This document shows, in pieces, positions 52,398-60,374 of a stretch of 64,000 nucleotides of DNA. This DNA comes from an uncultured Bacteroidales bacterium. GTDB lineage: Bacteria; Bacteroidota; Bacteroidia; Bacteroidales; Marinilabiliaceae. Below the pieces are notes generated by a model. That model had not been told where the DNA came from and did no database searches. It worked only from the letters and a program-made list of their open reading frames with translations. The stretch covers positions 124,001 to 188,000 of the forward strand of contig CAKUVM010000001.1 in the NCBI GenBank assembly GCA_934699135.1, in the 5' to 3' direction. Positions within the stretch are counted from its first letter, which is position 1. Each line of letters begins with the position of its first letter. The translations under genes and the position numbers were made by a program.

Positions 52398-54479
52398 CTA
52401 CTGTTTCTTTTGGAACCTGAGGCGGTTATAGTAGTTGACCAACCTGCCCGGGTCGATGATGAGCGACAGCGAGCCGTCTCCCATGACGGAGGCCCCGGAG
52501 ATCATGTCGACGCTGCGCAAGAAGCGTCCGAGGGGCTTGACCACGATCTGGTATTCGCCCAAGACGGCGTCTACCACCATGCCGACCCTCTTGTCTCCCT
52601 GCCCGACGATGAGCACCTTGGAGTTTGCCACGTCGGTGGGCGCGCCGTTGAAGACCTTGTTGAGGTCGATGAAGATCATCTGGGCGCCATCGTAGGTGAA
52701 GAAGTCACCCATGCCGCTCTGGCTCACGCTCACCTCGGACGGCTGGAGAATCCGCTCGATGTTGGAGAACGGGAAGACGTATTGCTCGCCGCCTATGCGG
52801 GTTAGGAGGCCGTCGATGATGGAGAGCGTGAGCGGCAGCTCCATTGTGATGGTGGTGCCCTTGTCAACCTCGGAGTCTACGGACACCTCGCCGCGGATTT
52901 CTTGGATCTTGCTCTTGACGACATCCATTCCCACGCCGCGGCCAGAGACGTCGCTCACCTTGTCGGCCGTGGAGAAACCGCTGGCGAAGACGAGGTTGAG
53001 CGTGTCTTTCTTTGAGAGGTGCGCGGAGGGGTCGATGAGGCCCTTCTCGATGGCTTTTTTGCGTATCTTCTCGGGGTCCATGCCCTTGCCGTCATCTGAG
53101 ACTTGGACAATGACCGAAGAGCCGGAGTAGAAGGCCTTGAGCAAGATGACTCCCGTGGGGTTCTTGCCCTTGGCCACGCGCTCTTCTGGGGACTCGATGC
53201 CATGGTCCCCGGAGTTGCGGATGATGTGGAGCAGGGGGTCTTTGAGGTGGTCGATTATGTTCTTGTCCAGCTCAATCTCTCCTCCCTCCACGACGAACTC
53301 CATCTGCTTGCCCAGTTTGTTGCACAAGTCCCTGACGAGCCTCTGGAACTGCACCAGCTCGCCTTGTAGGGGGATGAGGGATATGGAGAATGAGTTGTCT
53401 CTGAGCTGCCTGGTGATTTTCTCCATCTGCTCAGCGATGGCCGATAGTGTGGGGTCGTTATGCTTGGCGGCCATGAGGTTGAGCTGCGCCTGCATGGTGA
53501 CAAGCTCGCTGACGGCGTTCACGAGGTCGTCAATCTTGTCCGCAGCCACGCGAATGCTCGCTATCTTGTTCTCTTGCTGCCTGGCGGCGGGCTTGGCCGC
53601 GGCTTTGGGCTGCTCTTTGGGTTTTGGGGCCTCCTTGAAAGGGGCGAAGTCATCGGCCTTCAGCTCCGTCTGCGTCTGCAGCGCCTTGGCGCAGATGGGG
53701 TCGAGCTTGTCTTTCGCGCCCAAGATGTCGCCATCGGGCAGCTCGGCGATGTCCATCCGGCACTCGTCTTCGACGAAGATGAAGACGTCTTTGATGTCGT
53801 TGACGTCCTGGTCGGTGTGGAGGATTGTCTGCCACTTGACGTAGAGGTTGAGCGGCTCGAACTTGTCAAGGCTCGGCACGGCCCCGTCAAAAGCCAAGGT
53901 GCGATATGAGCCGAGGGCCGTGAGGTCGTCGAGGATGAAGAGTGGGTTGGTGCCATTGTTGAGGAGCGAGACCTCCGGGGCGAAGGTCACAAGATAGTTC
54001 TTGGGCCCTTTCTTCTGCGGCTCGGGCTGTGCCGCCGCGGCCTGTTTGGCGGCGAGGGCTGCTTTCTCGGCGCTGCTGAGCGTGAGCTGCTGACCCGCCG
54101 GGAAGTATTTTGTAATCTTGGCGATATAGTCTTGCTGCCGCTTGATGTCGTCAGGGTCTGTGAGAGTGCCCTCGCCCAAGTCGAGGAGCTGGCGGATGTA
54201 GTCCAGGCTCTCGAAGGTCAGCGAGATGATGTCTTTATTGACCTGAATCTTTTCATTGCGGACCAAGTCATAGAGCGTCTCCAAATTGTGAGTGAAGTGG
54301 CTCAAGTCGTTGAAACCGAACATGGCGCCACTGCCCTTGATGGTGTGCATGGAGCGGAACAGCCTCTCGACGATTTCTTTGTCGTCTGGGCTTTTCTCCA
54401 GCTCGAACAAAGCCTCCTCGATGGCCGCGACGTTGTCTTGCGCCTCCTCTACGAACTTTTGTTGGAATTTGTCAAGCAT
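52398..54479 (-). CDS. cheA: CheA chemotaxis histidine kinase
   Basis: A 693-residue CheA. The P1 phosphotransfer domain has His45 in SMHTIKGSGAMFGF. Residues about 170-270 form a P2-like region that docks response regulators. P3 (about 310-370) carries IRVAADKIDDLVNAVSELV for dimerisation. P4 is the ATPase with LLHIIRNSGDHGIE and VSDDGKGMDPEKIRKKA. P5 (about 550-690) is CheW-like. It is the centre of the array. Its phospho-targets here are CheY, CheB and perhaps others; no flagellar motor target is nearby. Confidence 0.95.
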   Translation of the reverse strand: MLDKFQQKFVEEAQDNVAAIEEALFELEKSPDDKEIVERLFRSMHTIKGSGAMFGFNDLSHFTHNLETLYDLVRNEKIQVNKDIISLTFESLDYIRQLLDLGEGTLTDPDDIKRQQDYIAKITKYFPAGQQLTLSSAEKAALAAKQAAAAQPEPQKKGPKNYLVTFAPEVSLLNNGTNPLFILDDLTALGSYRTLAFDGAVPSLDKFEPLNLYVKWQTILHTDQDVNDIKDVFIFVEDECRMDIAELPDGDILGAKDKLDPICAKALQTQTELKADDFAPFKEAPKPKEQPKAAAKPAARQQENKIASIRVAADKIDDLVNAVSELVTMQAQLNLMAAKHNDPTLSAIAEQMEKITRQLRDNSFSISLIPLQGELVQFQRLVRDLCNKLGKQMEFVVEGGEIELDKNIIDHLKDPLLHIIRNSGDHGIESPEERVAKGKNPTGVILLKAFYSGSSVIVQVSDDGKGMDPEKIRKKAIEKGLIDPSAHLSKKDTLNLVFASGFSTADKVSDVSGRGVGMDVVKSKIQEIRGEVSVDSEVDKGTTITMELPLTLSIIDGLLTRIGGEQYVFPFSNIERILQPSEVSVSQSGMGDFFTYDGAQMIFIDLNKVFNGAPTDVANSKVLIVGQGDKRVGMVVDAVLGEYQIVVKPLGRFLRSVDMISGASVMGDGSLSLIIDPGRLVNYYNRLRFQKKQ

Positions 54480-54612
54480 GACTATATCAGTTTGTTATGT
54501 CGTGGTCGAGACCACTTGCGCGTGCCTGGCCGGCACGACGCCACGAGGTGGCACGGGACCGCCGCCGGGACACGCCCCACCCGCCCCTGGCACTGACTGC
54601 CAGCAGGGGAAG

Positions 54613-54637
54613 GCGGCGGGCGGCATGGGCCCGCCGC
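54613..54637 (-). other. Stable hairpin between cheY and cheA
   Basis: GCGGCGGGC (54613-54621) pairs perfectly with 54629-54637 in the 167-base cheY-cheA gap. There is no T run, so it is more likely a transcript-stability or processing structure than a terminator. Confidence 0.35.
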
Positions 54638-54646
54638 GTAAGCGGC

Positions 54647-55012
54647 CTAGCGCAAAACCTTAGAAATGGCGCTAAGGAGCTTGGCGGGCACGAATGGCTT
54701 GATGATCCAGCCCGTGGCGCCTGCCTCCTTGGCCTCCATCTTCTTCTCCGTCTGGCTCTCAGTGGTGAGGAAGAGGATGGGGATGTGCTTATAGGCATCC
54801 ATCTCACGAATCTTGCGGATGAGGCCGAGACCGTCGAGGTTTGGCATGTGCAAGTCTGTGATGACGATGTCGATAGGGCGGCCGTCAAGGAACTTGAGCG
54901 CATCTTCGCCATCGACGCCCACGAGGACGTCGTAGCCCTCATTGGCGAGGGTGAAGTTGACAACCTCGCGGATGCTCTCGGAGTCGTCCACAATAAGAAC
55001 TGTCTTTGCCAT
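54647..55012 (-). CDS. cheY: CheY response regulator
   Basis: A 121-residue single receiver domain. The acidic pair Asp9/Asp10, phospho-acceptor Asp53 in VITDLHMP, Thr83 in LTTES and Lys105 in IIKPF are all present. It is the diffusible output of CheA. With no flagellar switch protein nearby, its target is unknown. It lies 48 bases after the STAS gene, followed by an unusually long gap before cheA. Confidence 0.94.
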   Translation of the reverse strand: MAKTVLIVDDSESIREVVNFTLANEGYDVLVGVDGEDALKFLDGRPIDIVITDLHMPNLDGLGLIRKIREMDAYKHIPILFLTTESQTEKKMEAKEAGATGWIIKPFVPAKLLSAISKVLR

Positions 55013-55060
55013 ATTGTTTTATGCTGATTTAATGTTATCGTATTGTTTCGTTTTGCCGCG

Positions 55061-55372
55061 TCAAAGGCCCATATCCTTGTCAAGGCCGGCCTTGACAAGC
55101 AGCTCCTTGAGGTCGTCTTTCACCGCGGCCTTTATCTCGAACGTCTTGGAGGCCTCGGCGCAAGAGCGCCTCACGGCCAAGGCCAGTTGGATGAAAGTCA
55201 TGTCGATATTGGACGGGTTGTCTAGGACTATTGCCACGTCGGCGGGTTGGGGCAGCGCGTCCTTGACCTCGGCGGCCATCTTGTCGATGTGGTTGATGAT
55301 GAGGTCTCCGCCGAATTTGAGCTGCCTCTTGCCGCCCTCATCCGTCACCTCCAGGCTGTATATGCTGCTCAT
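55061..55372 (-). CDS. STAS-domain protein
   Basis: A 103-residue single STAS domain of the anti-sigma-factor-antagonist type. The loop that carries the phosphorylated serine in SpoIIAA/RsbV reads NPSNIDMTFIQLALAV, with a threonine at the equivalent site (inferred by alignment by eye). It would be the natural substrate of the SiaB-like kinase and SpoIIE phosphatase at the other end of this cluster. It sits nine bases after the MCP gene. Confidence 0.8.
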   Translation of the reverse strand: MSSIYSLEVTDEGGKRQLKFGGDLIINHIDKMAAEVKDALPQPADVAIVLDNPSNIDMTFIQLALAVRRSCAEASKTFEIKAAVKDDLKELLVKAGLDKDMGL

Positions 55373-55381
55373 AGTGCAGGT

Positions 55382-57127
55382 TTAGAACTTCTCGTAGTTG
55401 TCCAGGTCGAACTCCTTTGAAGAGCCGAGGTTGATCTTGACCCCGCCCATGGGCTGGCCTGCTGGCTCGTGGCGCGCCGGGGCGTCGGCCTCGCGGGGCT
55501 TCTTGTCTTCGGCGGCGGGCTTGGCGTGCGCGGCATGGTCTGCCACCTCCTCGGCCTCCTTGGCCGACTTGTCATCTAGCTTGAAGTAGCCCACTGCCTG
55601 CTTGAGGTTGGTGGCCAGAGAGCTGAGAAGCACGGAACTGTTGGTCAGCTCATCGGAGCTTGACGCGTTCTCTTGCGTGATGACGTTGAGGTTTTGCATG
55701 GCCATGTTGATCTGCTCGGCCCCTGTCTTTTGCTCAATGCTAGCCGCTGAAATCTCTTTGATGAGGACCGTGGTCTTCTCGATGTCCGGCACGAGGGCCT
55801 TGGCCTTCTCGCCGGCCATCTGTGTGACCTTGAGTCCCTTATTGACTAGCGAGACTATCTCGTTGGCGGCCTGCTTGCTCCTCTCGGCCAACTTGCGGAC
55901 CTCGGCCGCGACCACGGAGAAGCCTTTGCCTTGCTCACCCGCCCTGACGGCCTCGACCGCGGCGTTGAGCGCGAGGATGTTGGTCTGGAAGGCGATGTCT
56001 GAGATGATGGATATTTTCTCTGATATGGTCTTCATGGCCTCGGCGGCCTCGCCGGAATATTGGCTGGAGAGGTTGACGTTGGCCACGGTGGAGGCCGTTA
56101 GCTTCTCGGTGGCTATGGCGTTCTCGGTGTTCTGGTCAATGTTTGCCACCATCTCCTCAATGGCGGTGGAGACCTCCTCGGCCGAGGCGGCTTGCTCCGA
56201 GGCTCCCTTTGATAGCTTTTGGGACGATTCGTTGAGCTGCGCGCCAGACGTGACGAGCTCATTGGCGTTTCGCTCAATGGAGACGACCGTGTGCTTGAGG
56301 TTCTCCACCATGCCCTGGAGCGCCTTGGAGAGCTGGCCTATCTCGTCATTCTGATCAACTTGCACAGAGGCGGTCAGGTCTCCCCTGCCAATGGCCTCGG
56401 CGAAAGCCACGCCCCTCTTGAGGGGCGAGATGATGCTGACGTAGAGCAGCCTGCCGATGAAGAGCGCGGCGCCCAAGACGAGGAGGCTCATGAGGATGAC
56501 AAAGACGAGCTGCACGGTGGAAGACGTGTTGATGCTGGACTTGATGGCGTCGCACTTGGCGTCGCAGATTCCGATGAGGGAGTTCATGAGACCCTGGATC
56601 TCCTTTTCCGCGATCTCTATGTCGCCATCGCTCTGCACGAGCATCTCGCTCTCCATAAGGAGGATGGGGTCGTCATATGAGTCGAAAGTGGAGAGGTTGC
56701 TCATGACGGTGCGCTCCATGTCGAAGAAAGCATGAACTTTCTCGTCCACAACGGCCAGGGTGTCGGTAAAGGCGGCATCCCAGCTAGACGTCTTGCCTTT
56801 GACCTCGCTCAAGACGACGTCAAAGTCTGTGTTGACTATGGCGGCGAGCTTGACCTTGTCTGGCGTGTTGGGCTGATGATCCACAAAGACCCAGTTGACC
56901 ACCAGCCTGCGCGACTCGGTGATCTTGTTCATCATGACGTCGAGGTTCGACTTGACGGGCAGGTACTCATCGGCCTCTTTCTGTTGCAGGCTGCGCGAGT
57001 AGAAATGGATGACGATGGTGAGTATGGCATTCAGCAGGATGAAGACGCAAATGATGCCGAAGCCGCCGGTGAGCTTCTGCGCTATGTTCATCCCCGCTAT
57101 TCTCCGCTTGAAGGAAAAGATCTTCAT
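55382..57127 (-). CDS. Methyl-accepting chemotaxis protein
   Basis: A 581-residue chemoreceptor: a membrane helix (about 20-45), a four-helix-bundle-type periplasmic domain with a cysteine pair (ICDAKCDAI) near its end, a second membrane helix (about 205-225), HAMP (about 226-280) and a signalling domain with the hairpin tip SDIAFQTNILALNAAVEAVRAG. A flexible tail of about 60 residues ends in NYEKF, which fits the CheR-tethering pentapeptide pattern (aromatic at positions 2 and 5). It is the only MCP in the window. The YfiR-like gene lies just upstream. Confidence 0.93.
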   Translation of the reverse strand: MKIFSFKRRIAGMNIAQKLTGGFGIICVFILLNAILTIVIHFYSRSLQQKEADEYLPVKSNLDVMMNKITESRRLVVNWVFVDHQPNTPDKVKLAAIVNTDFDVVLSEVKGKTSSWDAAFTDTLAVVDEKVHAFFDMERTVMSNLSTFDSYDDPILLMESEMLVQSDGDIEIAEKEIQGLMNSLIGICDAKCDAIKSSINTSSTVQLVFVILMSLLVLGAALFIGRLLYVSIISPLKRGVAFAEAIGRGDLTASVQVDQNDEIGQLSKALQGMVENLKHTVVSIERNANELVTSGAQLNESSQKLSKGASEQAASAEEVSTAIEEMVANIDQNTENAIATEKLTASTVANVNLSSQYSGEAAEAMKTISEKISIISDIAFQTNILALNAAVEAVRAGEQGKGFSVVAAEVRKLAERSKQAANEIVSLVNKGLKVTQMAGEKAKALVPDIEKTTVLIKEISAASIEQKTGAEQINMAMQNLNVITQENASSSDELTNSSVLLSSLATNLKQAVGYFKLDDKSAKEAEEVADHAAHAKPAAEDKKPREADAPARHEPAGQPMGGVKINLGSSKEFDLDNYEKF

Positions 57128-57164
57128 GATGATGTGGTGAGCTAAAAGAATGCTATGGTATATT

Positions 57165-57695
57165 CTAAAGGTTGATGGCCGCGGTCATGTCGACCAGTTT
57201 TTGTCCGAACTGGATGTTGGCCATTTGCGCGTTTTTTTTGCTCAGCTCGAAGCGCAAACGATTGTCTCTTACCACGAAGTTGATCATGGAGCCGCTCTGC
57301 GTGGCGCCCTCCTCCTCGGTCATGATCAGCGTGTCCTTGCCGACCTTGTCTAGCAGCGTTGCGGCGTTGCGGCTGAAGCTGATGTTTTTTGAGACATACA
57401 GCACCTGGCAGTCTGTGACTTCAGAAACGGACCTGAACGTCTTGACCACTACGCTTTGAAAACCGAACTTCTTGCCCTCAGACTGGCTGGTGAGCCAAGA
57501 GGCCATCTCGCGGTCGCGGAGGACACCTATGACAAAGTCTCCCTTGCGCGCCGCGTCGCTCCAACCGAGATAGCGGATGAAGCTGAGCGTGAGCAAGGCC
57601 TTGGGCTTTGCCAACTGGTCTTGCGCCATGGCCCTCTGCGAGGGCATTACGAGCGTCAGCACTAAAGCCAGCGCGAGCAATATCTTCTTAATCAT
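57165..57695 (-). CDS. YfiR-like periplasmic protein (DUF4154)
   Basis: A 176-residue secreted protein with a signal peptide ending around RAMA, then the YfiR/DUF4154 pattern: KALLTLSFIRYLGWS, KGDFVIGVLRDREM, VLYVSKNISFS and TEEEGATQSGSMINFVV. In Pseudomonas, YfiR is a periplasmic repressor of the cyclase YfiN. No GGDEF protein is encoded here; the adjacent gene is an MCP, so this copy may present a periplasmic signal to that receptor. It heads the chemosensory operon behind a consensus promoter. Confidence 0.85.
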   Translation of the reverse strand: MIKKILLALALVLTLVMPSQRAMAQDQLAKPKALLTLSFIRYLGWSDAARKGDFVIGVLRDREMASWLTSQSEGKKFGFQSVVVKTFRSVSEVTDCQVLYVSKNISFSRNAATLLDKVGKDTLIMTEEEGATQSGSMINFVVRDNRLRFELSKKNAQMANIQFGQKLVDMTAAINL

Positions 57696-57744
57696 AGACC
57701 TCTTGTTTTTTTGTGCGTCCGGGATAATCTCACCTTTTGTCTCC

Positions 57745-57816
57745 TGACACCCATCCGCCTATGCCGCAAGGCGTTGGACGAGCAATGGCGGACGAAACGT
57801 CTCCTTTCGGGTGACA
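57745..57816 (-). promoter_or_regulatory. Possible structured leader of the chemosensory operon
   Basis: In the leader between promoter and yfiR, several pairings nest: GGGTGACA (57809-57816) with TGACACCC (57745-57752, one mismatch), GACG/CGTC at 57791-57801, and CCGCC (57755-57759) with GGCGG (57787-57791). It does not match a riboswitch class I recognise. Confidence 0.3.
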
Positions 57817-57835
57817 TTTTCACAGGTGTCTACAA

Positions 57836-57866
57836 CAAAGTTAAACAATTGTCAACGATTTTCAAA
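57836..57866 (-). promoter_or_regulatory. Consensus promoter of the chemosensory operon
   Basis: On the minus strand TTTG (57866-57863) is followed after exactly 19 bases by TAACTTTG (57843-57836), a perfect Bacteroidota -33/-7 promoter. It lies about 140 bases before the yfiR-like start. Confidence 0.75.
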
Positions 57867-57877
57867 CCGTTATGTTA

Positions 57878-58828
57878 CTATAAAGTAAGGCTCCCGTCAT
57901 GCATTTCCAGCACCCTCTGGGCGGCCTCGGCGTCGAGCCTTATTTGCGCCGCCAGCGCATCGAGAGTGTCGAACTTCATCTCGTCGCGAAGCCTTGCCAC
58001 AAAACAGACCTTGGCCTCGCAGCCGTAGACGTCGGAGTCGAAACCGATGAGGTGAGCCTCCAGCCTCCTGTCGCCGCCACCTACCGTGGGACGGGAGCCC
58101 ACGTTGACCACCGCGGGGAGGGCGGGGCCGCCGTCTAGGCTCACCGTGGCGGCGTATACTCCGTCGGCCGGTATGAGCTTGCGGTCTTCCCCCGGCACCA
58201 CATTGGCCGTGCGGAAGCCTATGGCGCGGCCTATGGCGTCGCCGTGGACCACATGGCCTCGGACTGAGTAGTGGCGACCCAGCAGCTGCGCGGCGCGCTC
58301 CACATTGCCCTCGGCCAAGGCCTTGCGGACCTCTGTGGAGCTAACCTTGACATCGCCGGGCAGGCGGAAGACGCCGGCCCTCTCGGCCTCCATACCCACT
58401 TCAGCCGCCAGGGGGACGTAGCTCTCCGGCGGCACGTCGTCGGAGCCGAAGTGGTGGTTGTAGCCAATGAGCATATAGCGGGCGCAGAACCTGTCGCGGA
58501 GCCACTCCTCAAGGAACTGGCGCGCCGTGAGGTCGGAGAACTGACGGGTGAAGGGCAGGACGGCCAACCGGTCAACCCCCGCAGCCTCGAAGAGAGCCTC
58601 CCTCTCGGTCGCCGTGGTGAGCAGCCCCACTCGGTCGTTGCCTTTGGAGAGTACTATACGTGGGTGCGGTTCAAAGGTTACGGCGAGCGAGACAAGCCCT
58701 CTGGCGCGGGCCTCGCCTGTAAGGCGGCGGAGCAGGGCCTGGTGGCCGAGGTGGAGCCCGTCAAAGACTCCCACGCACACGGCGGAGGGCAGCCCGTCAT
58801 ACCTGTCGTTGTGGCTTATAACTTCCAT
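57878..58828 (-). CDS. ribF: Bifunctional riboflavin kinase/FMN adenylyltransferase
   Basis: Makes FMN and then FAD from riboflavin. The 316-residue protein has the adenylyltransferase domain (VGVFDGLHLGHQALL with HxGH-like site, GYNHHFGSD) and the C-terminal riboflavin kinase domain (RAIGFRTANV, the kinase PTAN-like region, then VNVGSRPTVGG). I chose the ATG at 58828 since the frame upstream runs through leader sequence. It is monocistronic, between a -7 element and the promoter of the chemosensory operon. Confidence 0.94.
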   Translation of the reverse strand: MEVISHNDRYDGLPSAVCVGVFDGLHLGHQALLRRLTGEARARGLVSLAVTFEPHPRIVLSKGNDRVGLLTTATEREALFEAAGVDRLAVLPFTRQFSDLTARQFLEEWLRDRFCARYMLIGYNHHFGSDDVPPESYVPLAAEVGMEAERAGVFRLPGDVKVSSTEVRKALAEGNVERAAQLLGRHYSVRGHVVHGDAIGRAIGFRTANVVPGEDRKLIPADGVYAATVSLDGGPALPAVVNVGSRPTVGGGDRRLEAHLIGFDSDVYGCEAKVCFVARLRDEMKFDTLDALAAQIRLDAEAAQRVLEMHDGSLTL

Positions 58829-58855
58829 CAGGTCGGAGGGGTTCTTGGTGTGAGG

Positions 58856-58863
58856 CAAATTTA
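58856..58863 (-). promoter_or_regulatory. -7 promoter element of ribF
   Basis: The minus strand reads TAAATTTG, a perfect TAnnTTTG, 28 bases before the ribF ATG. No -33 element is evident at 19 bases. Confidence 0.45.
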
Positions 58864-58905
58864 ATAAAAATGGGGTAGAAGTGAGGAGCGGCGCGACACA
58901 CAAAA

Positions 58906-58938
58906 GCCCGTCGCCCCGCGTTGCGGCGGGCGACGGGC
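58906..58938 (-). terminator. Terminator of the exporter/lipoprotein operon
   Basis: GCCCGTCGCCC (58906-58916) pairs with GGGCGACGGGC (58928-58938). On the minus strand TTTTGTGTG follows. It closes the operon before ribF. Confidence 0.8.
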
Positions 58939-58961
58939 CGTCTGTATCACACCACGACGCA

Positions 58962-59405
58962 CTAAGGCATCTCGGCCTCGGAATATTGCTTCACTAGAGA
59001 GAGCACCGCACGGGCGCAGGCCTCGGAGCCGCCAGCGCAATAGACGTGGAGCTTATAGGCCCCGGTCTTGCTGCAAATGAACTGGAAAGCGGGGAATATT
59101 TTGCCGTTGGCCTGGTTGACGCCGATGAGTTTGTCGCCATCATAGATCTCCACAATGACGTTCTCGGAGTTGCTGGAGCCGTTGGCGATGTTGACCTGAT
59201 AGTGCGTGCGGCTGTTTAGGACGACGGAGAACTTAACGCCGTCTTTGCTTGTGCCGGCGGGCAATTTAATATCGAAATCTTTGATATATTGGTAGTTGCC
59301 CATGGCTCCGAGCGCAGCCTTCATAAGCTCGTCTCCGCACTGCGCGCTTGCCGCGCCTGCCATTCCCGCCACTAGGGCCACGAGGGCCAGAATCTTTCTG
59401 ATCAT
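58962..59405 (-). CDS. Small secreted protein, family A copy 2
   Basis: A 147-residue exported protein with a signal peptide (ending GAASA) and a mature part with four or more cysteines (CGDELM, FICSK, VYCAGG, EACAR). It is a near copy of the protein at 60375. Both keep GNYQYIKDFDIKLPA, VVLNSRTHYQ, IANGSSN and LVKQYSEAEMP. A beta-sandwich periplasmic domain stabilised by disulfides is likely. Function is unknown. It follows the family B lipoprotein copy by 21 bases and ends the operon. Confidence 0.75.
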   Translation of the reverse strand: MIRKILALVALVAGMAGAASAQCGDELMKAALGAMGNYQYIKDFDIKLPAGTSKDGVKFSVVLNSRTHYQVNIANGSSNSENVIVEIYDGDKLIGVNQANGKIFPAFQFICSKTGAYKLHVYCAGGSEACARAVLSLVKQYSEAEMP

Positions 59406-59426
59406 GACTAAGCCAGTATCGAATGG

Positions 59427-60338
59427 TTACTTTATGACGCCGTTTCTGATCTCCTTGACCTTGGCGATGATGCTGGCCACCTGCTCCTCGGTTATCTCCA
59501 CGGTGGTCACCTCATTCTGCTCAATGACCAGCATGCCGTTGACCTCCTTGGTCTCGGGGGTGCCCATCTCTGTGGTGATGCGGACGCCGTCATAGATGGC
59601 CTTCAGCTCGTCTATCTGCTTGCTCAACTCCTTGAAATAGACATCGGAGCGGGCGTAGGTATGGACGACAATTTGGAGAATCTCGACAATGTTCTTCTGC
59701 TCGCCAAGGCGATCGATGAGCCCCTTGTCATGCGTCTGCTCAATGACAGAGCCCGTGATGTAGATGCCCTCTAGCCAGGTGCCCACGACAATGGCCGTGG
59801 AGACGTTGGAACGCTTCTGCTCACGGAGATATTTGTCGATGTTGTTGAAACTGGAGACGGATAGCTGCTTGAGCGAGTCGAGGTTGGTGTTGTCCTTGGC
59901 CATGCGGCTAAGGAGGGAAAAATCAAGGAACTGGCCCACGCCTATGCCGTCCGCGAGCCTCTTGATGGAGGAGAGGTAGTCAACGACGACGAGGTTCTTG
60001 CCAAATGTGTTGATGTAGCCGAGGTCTGCCGCGTAGACGCCGAGGTTGATGGCGCGCTTGAAGCTTGTCTCGTAGCCATTCTCGCGGCCTGCGGCGTTGA
60101 GCGTGCTTTGTGAGAACTGCACGCCGGAACTCTTAATCTCGTTGGCCATCTCGACGGGCGAGGAGATGTTTTGAATCATGTCTCCCACCACCTCGGCGCT
60201 GACGATGAGTGTGGTGTCGTCTTGGTCGTTGATCTTGCCGAGCTCGCCTTCGCCCTGCTGAGAGCAGGAAGAGCAGCTGTTGAGCGAGAATATGACAGCG
60301 GCGGCGGAGATGCCGCCCAGGATTTTGTTGAGTGTCAT
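59427..60338 (-). CDS. Lipoprotein of unknown function, family B copy 2
   Basis: A 303-residue lipoprotein (lipobox LNSC). The mature part is largely helical, with IQNISSPVEMANEIKSSG, KRAINLGVYAADLGYINTF, QKRSNVSTAIVVGTWLEGIYI and a C-terminal EQNEVTTVEITEEQVA segment, all shared with the copy at 60857. The family occurs in Bacteroidota without a known role. In this operon each B copy is followed by an A copy, so A and B products may act as a pair in the periplasm or outer membrane. Confidence 0.78.
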   Translation of the reverse strand: MTLNKILGGISAAAVIFSLNSCSSCSQQGEGELGKINDQDDTTLIVSAEVVGDMIQNISSPVEMANEIKSSGVQFSQSTLNAAGRENGYETSFKRAINLGVYAADLGYINTFGKNLVVVDYLSSIKRLADGIGVGQFLDFSLLSRMAKDNTNLDSLKQLSVSSFNNIDKYLREQKRSNVSTAIVVGTWLEGIYITGSVIEQTHDKGLIDRLGEQKNIVEILQIVVHTYARSDVYFKELSKQIDELKAIYDGVRITTEMGTPETKEVNGMLVIEQNEVTTVEITEEQVASIIAKVKEIRNGVIK

Positions 60339-60374
60339 GTCCTTATGTTGTGTTTTTTATTAGCAGACTAGGGG

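Noticed and set aside
54580..54600. TGGCAC text resembling a sigma-54 -24 element before cheA
   Set aside because: The -12 TTGC element is missing at the right spacing, and the site lies in a hairpin-rich GC stretch.
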